From contig SLKB01000050.1 in NCBI GenBank assembly GCA_007134805.1, positions 1 to 11,066 of the forward strand: a stretch of DNA of 11,066 nucleotides, in the 5' to 3' direction. Under the pieces are notes generated by a model, which was given only the letters and a program-made list of their open reading frames with translations, was not told the origin of the DNA and searched no databases. Shown here piece after piece: positions 7,282 to 11,066 of the stretch. This DNA is from Paracoccaceae bacterium (GTDB taxonomy: Bacteria > Pseudomonadota > Alphaproteobacteria > Rhodobacterales > Rhodobacteraceae). The number at the start of each line of letters is the position of its first letter. Position 1 is the stretch's first letter. Made by a program: the position numbers and the translations under genes.

Positions 7282-7363
7282 GTAAGAAAGGCCGTGCGAC
7301 AGGGTGGCTTTCCGTGTTTCTACACTCTATTTTTGCGGTATTACATTAACATGGAGTTGCGCC
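7282..7363. promoter_or_regulatory. Divergent promoter region between the hybrid kinase and map
   Basis: The two genes diverge here. Bases 7321-7351 are strikingly AT-rich against the GC-rich surroundings, as expected for a promoter core. On the plus strand a weak pair, TTTCTA (about 7317-7322) and TATTAC (7339-7344), could serve map and would give a leader of only about 13 nt. On the minus strand ATAGAG-like hexamers face the kinase, but no convincing -35 is paired with them. Exact start sites cannot be set from sequence. Confidence 0.35.
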
Positions 7364-8176
7364 TTGGACGACAAGCATGACGGCCCGGTGACACGCGAAG
7401 GGATCCGCCTGCATTCGGCAGCAGATTTTGCGGGCATGCATGTAGCGGGGCGCGTCGCGGCGACGATCCTCGACGAGATCGCGGACCATATCGTGCCCGG
7501 GCAAAGCACCGGAGAGCTTGACCGTCTGATCACCGACATGGTTGCAGCCGCCGGGGCGACATCGGCGACGATCGGGTATCGCGGATACCAGCATGCCAGT
7601 TGCATTTCGGTCAATCATGTCGTCTGCCACGGGATCCCGAGCGAGAAGACCCTGAAGCCGGGAGACATCCTCAACATCGATGTCACCGTCATTGTCGACG
7701 GGTGGTTCGGTGACAGCTCGCGGATGTATGTCGCGGGCGAGCTGTCACGCAAGGCCGAGCGGCTGATTCAGGTGACGCATGATGCGCTGATGCTCGGCAT
7801 CGAGGCTGTGCGGCCCGGCAACACCTTTGGCGATATCGGCCACGCAATCCAGAGCTTTGTCGAAAACCAGCGGATGTCGGTCGTGCGCGATTTCTGTGGC
7901 CATGGCCTTGGGCGGGTGTTCCATGCGCCGCCCAATGTGCTGCATTACGGGCGACCGGGGCAGGGGCCAGTGCTCGAGGAAGGAATGTTCTTCACGATCG
8001 AGCCCATGGTCAATCTCGGGCGCCCCGAAACCAAGATCCTGGCGGATGACTGGACGGCTGTGACGCGGGACAAGTCGCTCTCGGCGCAGTTCGAGCATTC
8101 GATCGGCGTCACGGCAAGCGGTTTCGAAATCTTCACCCTGTCGCCGGCTGGCCGGTTTCATCCGACGTGGCGCTGA
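7364..8176 (+). CDS. map: Methionine aminopeptidase, type I
   Basis: This cytosolic metalloenzyme removes the initiator methionine from nascent proteins. From a TTG start it has 270 residues, normal for the family. All expected active-site positions are visible: H89 in HVVCHGIP, metal ligands D106 (NIDVTV) and D117 (FGDSSRMY), H180 in FCGHGLGRVFHAPP with H187 following, E213 in FTIEPMVN and E244 in AQFEHSIGVT. The TTG at 7364 is preferred because GGAG (7353-7356) lies seven nt upstream and the encoded start (MDDKHDGPVTREGIRLHSA) fits relatives. The frame stays open to a GTG at 7304, but that would add 20 unlikely residues. The gene is divergent from the hybrid kinase. Its last 44 bp overlap, antisense, the 3' end of the YihY/BrkB-family gene. 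No zinc-binding N-terminal extension is present, as is normal for bacterial type Ia enzymes. Confidence 0.95.
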   Translation: MDDKHDGPVTREGIRLHSAADFAGMHVAGRVAATILDEIADHIVPGQSTGELDRLITDMVAAAGATSATIGYRGYQHASCISVNHVVCHGIPSEKTLKPGDILNIDVTVIVDGWFGDSSRMYVAGELSRKAERLIQVTHDALMLGIEAVRPGNTFGDIGHAIQSFVENQRMSVVRDFCGHGLGRVFHAPPNVLHYGRPGQGPVLEEGMFFTIEPMVNLGRPETKILADDWTAVTRDKSLSAQFEHSIGVTASGFEIFTLSPAGRFHPTWR

Positions 8177-9050
8177 CCCTGTTGCGTCGTGAGAATGCGG
8201 GGACCTGCTGCCGCGCGCGCCGATCTTCCAGCACCGCATTGAGTACCCCCCCCAGCAGCACCGCATAGGCCGAGATGTAGAACCACATCAGCAGGGCGAT
8301 CACCGCCCCGATAGAGCCATAGACCTCGTTGTAGTTCCCGAAATTCTGCAGATATATCGAGAACCCGGCCGACGCGCTGACCCAGAGCGACATCGCAAGA
8401 ATGACGCCGGGCCGCAGGATCGCTTTGGAATGATCTTCGCGATTGGGCCCAAGCCGGTAGAAAACCCAGATCCAGAGCGCAACAAGGCCGAGCGCCACGC
8501 CCCACCGGGCGAGATTGACAAGAATTGCGTTGAACCCGGCAAGCGGGAAAAACGACAGGATAACCGGCAGAATGAGCACCGAGAGCAGCGCCACGACGCC
8601 GGCCACCAACATCCCCAGAGTTATGATCAGCACACGGATTGCATGCGCGATCCCGCCGCGGAGTTCGGTTCCATGGATCGCGCCAAGGCCCAGAAGCATC
8701 GCATCGACCCCACGCCGCGCCAGAAACAGGGCGATCAGCGTCGAGATCACTGTCGCCCAGCCGAGCGCACCTTCATTGGCCCAGACGAGCCGCGTGACCT
8801 GATTGCTCAGCAGTGTGTAGGCCGCCTGCGGGATCAGATCGCGGATCAGGGTCAGTTGTTCCTGAATGATCAACGGGTCCGCGAAAAACCCGAAGACCGA
8901 GATCAGCGCCGCTATCCCCGGAAAAACCGCGAGCAATGCGAAAAAGGCCACACCGGCAGCAAGCAAGCCGATGTTGCGCTGATTCATCGCCGTGTACAGG
9001 TCACGTCCGAACCGAAAGGCTGTACTGATCTTTTCAGAGTATGATGTCAA
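8133..9050 (-). CDS. YihY/BrkB-family integral inner-membrane protein
   Basis: A 305-residue membrane protein of the YihY/virulence factor BrkB family. About six hydrophobic segments are visible: 27-55 (NIGLLAAGVAFFALLAVFPG, a family hallmark), 95-113, 136-168, 176-199, 211-234 and 244-273. The family motifs GSIGAVIALLMWFYISAYAV and LLGGVLNAVLE are also present. A polar tail of about 30 residues follows. The family is not an RNase; the old RNase BN label was withdrawn, and its biochemical role is unsettled. The start is TTG and overlaps the stop of the H-NS-like gene in TTGA, with GGAG inside that gene's last codons, so translation is probably coupled. Its 3' end overlaps map by 44 bp in convergent orientation. 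An internal ATG at codon 22 would leave very little ahead of the first membrane segment, which favours TTG. Confidence 0.9.
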   Translation of the reverse strand: MTSYSEKISTAFRFGRDLYTAMNQRNIGLLAAGVAFFALLAVFPGIAALISVFGFFADPLIIQEQLTLIRDLIPQAAYTLLSNQVTRLVWANEGALGWATVISTLIALFLARRGVDAMLLGLGAIHGTELRGGIAHAIRVLIITLGMLVAGVVALLSVLILPVILSFFPLAGFNAILVNLARWGVALGLVALWIWVFYRLGPNREDHSKAILRPGVILAMSLWVSASAGFSIYLQNFGNYNEVYGSIGAVIALLMWFYISAYAVLLGGVLNAVLEDRRARQQVPAFSRRNRVSATSDETGQPATG

Positions 9051-9358
9051 ATCTCCAGGTCATCCAGCTGCTTGCCTCGTTCCAAGGCGTCCACGATCCA
9101 TTTAGGGCGCCGCCCACGCCCGGTCCACGTCTGTGCCGGATTTTCAGGATTAGCATATTTCGGCGCAATGGGTTTGCGTGCCTTCGGGGGCGCGATCCCG
9201 ACAAGCTGTTCTATCGTGTAGCCGCGTTGCCGTGCAAGCGCATCCACTTCGGCCAGTGCAGCCTTGCGCTCGCGGTCCTCGAACGTGTCGATGGCTTTCT
9301 CCACGTCTTTTTGAAGTTTCTTGAGATCTTTCAGCGACAGTTCATTGAGGTCGACCAT
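9047..9358 (-). CDS. H-NS-family nucleoid-associated regulator (HvrA-like)
   Basis: A 103-residue protein with the two-part layout of H-NS-like proteins. There is an N-terminal coiled-coil oligomerisation region (about 1-45, LNELSLKDLKKLQKDVEKA onward), a short linker, and the C-terminal DNA-binding signature YANPENPAQTWTGRGRRPKW (68-87), whose TGRGR core inserts into the AT-rich minor groove. It most resembles the Rhodobacter HvrA/Spb group, H-NS-like regulators linked to light- and redox-controlled genes. Orthology to HvrA cannot be shown here. I prefer the ATG at 9358 because GAGG lies five nt upstream; an in-frame ATG at 9373 would add five residues but has no Shine-Dalgarno. The stop overlaps the TTG start of the YihY/BrkB gene by four nt. 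The gene is 58 nt behind the cyclodeaminase-family gene and may have its own weak promoter there. Confidence 0.92.
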   Translation of the reverse strand: MVDLNELSLKDLKKLQKDVEKAIDTFEDRERKAALAEVDALARQRGYTIEQLVGIAPPKARKPIAPKYANPENPAQTWTGRGRRPKWIVDALERGKQLDDLEI

Positions 9359-9387
9359 TGTATCCTCGCTCATATTTTGGGAGCACC

Positions 9388-9415
9388 ATTAAATGCGAGT
9401 TACGAAAGAACGCAA
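9388..9415 (-). promoter_or_regulatory. Possible promoter of the H-NS-like gene
   Basis: On the minus strand TTGCGT (9415-9410) and TTTAAT (9393-9388) are 16 bp apart. The -10 matches five of six consensus positions but the -35 only three. Transcription would begin near 9381, giving a 5' leader of about 22 nt. The -35 box touches the stop codon region of the preceding gene. Read-through from the upstream operon is an equally good explanation. Confidence 0.3.
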
Positions 9416-9416
9416 G

Positions 9417-10355
9417 TCATGTTTTCCATGCTGGCGCCATTCCGCTTTCCAATGCTTTTGAAAAAATATAGCGGCTGGTCATCAGATCCAGATGCGCCCC
9501 GCCGCCGTTCTTGGCGATCGTGATCGCAGTGTTTGAGCGTCGCTGGAATGCCCCTCTGGAAATATCATAAAAATCGCCACGAATGTCGGTCGGTTGAATA
9601 AGCCCGCGCGTGAGCGGGTCTTTCAACTCGCCAATATGCTCAAGCGTCGTGTCGCGACTGTCGACGAAAAGCTCGGCACGCATGAGTGCTGCATCATCAA
9701 CCTCGCGCATGTCCGGACGATATGCGCCGATCAGGTCCAGATGCTGGCCTTCTTCCAGCCAGGCGCCTGAAATCAGGGGCTCTCGGCTCATCGTGGCCGT
9801 ACAGATAATGTCGGCCCCGGAAATGGCACGGCGTAAATCGGGCTCGGGTTGCACCCGTGGCAGCTCACGCGAGAGGGCCTCGGCGGCTTGATGCGTCCTG
9901 TTCCAGATGACGAATTCGGCATCGGGGAACAGGGCGCTATATGCCTCATGCATGCTGCGCGCGACAGTTCCCGCACCAATCAAGGCGATCCGGCGGCTTT
10001 CCGGGCGCGCAAGACAGCGCGCAGCAAGCAGACTGTCCCCTGCGGTTTTCCACTTGGTCACCAGATGGAAATCGAGCAAGGCCTCAAGAAAACCCGTCTC
10101 ATCCGAAAAAAGGGTCACACTGCCATTTACCGATGCGAGGCCCCGTTGCGGATTTCCCGGAAAGATCGTGGCCGTCTTTACAAGGGATCCCAGCCCGTCA
10201 ATCCATGCGGCGCGCGACAGCAGAGTGTCATCTCCGCGATACAGGAAACTGTCAGTTATTTCTGCGTGCGGGAAGGAGTGTCCTCTTTCCAACGCTTCGA
10301 TCAACTCAAGCCAGTCGAGCTGCGTTTCAATTTCTCGCGGGATCATCCGGATCAT
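9417..10355 (-). CDS. Ornithine cyclodeaminase/mu-crystallin family NAD(P)-dependent enzyme
   Basis: A 312-residue member of the OCD/mu-crystallin family. These Rossmann-fold enzymes include ornithine cyclodeaminase, some alanine dehydrogenases and ketimine (pyrroline-2-carboxylate) reductases. Family signatures are VKTATIFPGNPQRGLASVNG (59-78, with K60), the segment LLDFHLVTKWKTAGDSLLAA (93-112), the nucleotide-binding IALIGAGTVARS (123-134, GAGTVA at 127-132), then ADIICTAT and LIGAYRPDMREVD (208-220). The segment usually reading LTxxRTAAAS is LVTKWKTAGDS here. Substrate cannot be told from sequence, so I give no gene symbol. The ATG at 10355 is chosen because it follows the HAD-gene stop by 14 nt with a rich AGGGGGAAGG before it. 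The frame is open further upstream into the HAD gene, but that extension reads as antisense-like filler. Same operon as the HAD gene. Confidence 0.88.
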   Translation of the reverse strand: MIRMIPREIETQLDWLELIEALERGHSFPHAEITDSFLYRGDDTLLSRAAWIDGLGSLVKTATIFPGNPQRGLASVNGSVTLFSDETGFLEALLDFHLVTKWKTAGDSLLAARCLARPESRRIALIGAGTVARSMHEAYSALFPDAEFVIWNRTHQAAEALSRELPRVQPEPDLRRAISGADIICTATMSREPLISGAWLEEGQHLDLIGAYRPDMREVDDAALMRAELFVDSRDTTLEHIGELKDPLTRGLIQPTDIRGDFYDISRGAFQRRSNTAITIAKNGGGAHLDLMTSRYIFSKALESGMAPAWKT

Positions 10356-10369
10356 GCCTTCCCCCTCTC

Positions 10370-10975
10370 TCAGACCAGCCGAAGTGCCGCGATTTCCTGC
10401 TCGAGCGCATCGGAGTCGCGAAACACATGCCCGTGCCATCCGCGATCTTGGGCCGCCGCGATATTCTCGGGCCGGTCATCAATGAAGAACAGGTGATCTG
10501 GCGCCATGGCCGTTTCGGTTTCGAGCACGCTGTAGATTGCCGGGTCGGGTTTGATCACACCCAGATGCCCGGATATGAAACTCTGGTCGAACTCTGTCAG
10601 AAACGGATATTCTCGGCGCGCAAGGGCAAAGGTCTCGGTGCCGAAATTCGACAAGGCAAAAACAGGAATGCCGCCGGATCTCAGGCGGCGCAGAAGTGCA
10701 AGATTGGGCGCGATAACGGGCCCCAGCATGTCGAGCCATCTGTGATGCCAAAGCGCAATCTCTGCGGCCCATGCCGGATGCGCGGCAGCGCACGCGGCGA
10801 CAGATTGTTCCCAGGGCGCGCCTGCATCGATCCGCTCGTTCATGCCGTCAAGATCGACCGAGGCAAACAGGGCGGCGCGGCGATCTCCGCCTATCTGCGC
10901 ATCATAAAAACGCTCTGGCCGCCATTCGAGCAGGACATTGCCGATATCGAACACAACGGCACGAATCCCGCTCAT
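10370..10975 (-). CDS. HAD-family hydrolase, YihX-like (subfamily IA)
   Basis: A 201-residue haloacid-dehalogenase-superfamily protein. Motif I is VVFDIGNVLLEW with nucleophile Asp10; motif II is FALSNFG with Ser109; motif III has Lys142 in GVIKPDPAIY; motif IV is FFIDDRPENI with Asp166-Asp167. An alpha-helical cap lies between about 15 and 90. The second Asp of the usual DxD is Gly12, as in E. coli YihX (FDLGNV), a sugar-phosphate phosphatase, so phosphatase activity is likely but its substrate is unknown. The ATG overlaps the stop of the S-formylglutathione hydrolase gene in ATGA and has no good Shine-Dalgarno, which implies translational coupling. The cyclodeaminase-family gene follows after 14 nt. 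Confidence 0.92.
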   Translation of the reverse strand: MSGIRAVVFDIGNVLLEWRPERFYDAQIGGDRRAALFASVDLDGMNERIDAGAPWEQSVAACAAAHPAWAAEIALWHHRWLDMLGPVIAPNLALLRRLRSGGIPVFALSNFGTETFALARREYPFLTEFDQSFISGHLGVIKPDPAIYSVLETETAMAPDHLFFIDDRPENIAAAQDRGWHGHVFRDSDALEQEIAALRLV

Positions 10976-11066
10976 GCGGATAACGCGTCAGCATGAAAGG
11001 CGACATGATCAGCCATGAAACTCGAGACGAAGAAATAACTGTGATCGTATTGCGCGTGCATGCGAA
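10972..11066 (-). CDS. fghA: S-formylglutathione hydrolase, C-terminal 30 residues; runs off the right edge
   Basis: The minus-strand frame entering from the right edge encodes 30 residues ending in a TGA at 10972-10974. They include YDHSYFFVSSFMADH followed by VAFHADALSA, the conserved end of the esterase-D type S-formylglutathione hydrolase; E. coli FrmB has the closely similar YDHSYYFIASFIDDH. The His in YDHSY is the catalytic-triad histidine of this alpha/beta hydrolase. The enzyme hydrolyses S-formylglutathione to formate and glutathione, the last step of glutathione-dependent formaldehyde oxidation. The stop overlaps the HAD start in ATGA. Only about a tenth of the gene is visible, so the call rests on this short motif and the overlap. 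Confidence 0.85.
   Translation of the reverse strand, partial: RMHAQYDHSYFFVSSFMADHVAFHADALSA

Noticed and set aside
10356..10439. N-terminal extension of the cyclodeaminase-family protein
   Set aside because: It would overlap the HAD gene by about 70 bp and encodes an Arg/Ala-rich stretch. The ATG at 10355 has the Shine-Dalgarno.
9941..10996. A 351-codon plus-strand open frame
   Set aside because: It is antisense to the HAD and cyclodeaminase-family genes, which have clear motifs and operon-like junctions on the minus strand.

Overview
The window looks like a chromosomal segment of an alphaproteobacterium of the Rhodobacterales (Rhodobacter/Roseobacter) type. This rests on high GC content, a stand-alone rpsD, a Hint_2 protein of the kind common in that order, and an H-NS-family protein resembling Rhodobacter HvrA. 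It is an inference; no ribosomal RNA gene or species marker is present. I see no tRNA, rRNA, CRISPR array, insertion sequence or phage gene. Genes are densely packed and most lie on the minus strand.

Left part (1-1700): the first half of cysD (sulfate activation) runs off the left edge on the minus strand. It is divergent from a plus-strand LuxR-type regulator, and the 111-bp gap between them carries two good palindromes. After the regulator, a strong hairpin with a T-run on the minus strand ends rpsD.

Middle (1700-7281), all minus strand: a soluble hybrid histidine kinase (GAF, three PAS, HisKA/ATPase, REC) is followed after 15 nt by a NarL/FixJ-type response regulator. A Hint-domain protein follows 92 nt further on, then rpsD. 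The rpsD promoter sits directly behind the Hint stop codon. Its -35 box lies in the loop of a 9-bp GC-only inverted repeat, and a structured leader of about 150 nt follows.

Right part (7304-11066): a type I methionine aminopeptidase gene (plus) is divergent from the kinase. Its 3' end overlaps convergently, by 44 bp, the gene of a YihY/BrkB-family membrane protein. That gene overlaps the H-NS-like gene before it through a TTGA stop/start. Upstream is a tight operon: the 3' tail of an S-formylglutathione hydrolase gene, overlapping by ATGA a HAD-family hydrolase of the YihX type, then after 14 nt an ornithine cyclodeaminase/mu-crystallin family gene.

Most genes are recognisable housekeeping or regulatory families. 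The least understood unit is the kinase, response regulator and Hint-protein cluster. The most distinctive regulatory DNA is the Hint-rpsD junction. Nothing here clearly proves a new system, and the findings are graded accordingly. Several starts appear to be GTG (rpsD, Hint) or TTG (map, yihY), chosen from Shine-Dalgarno position or overlap.
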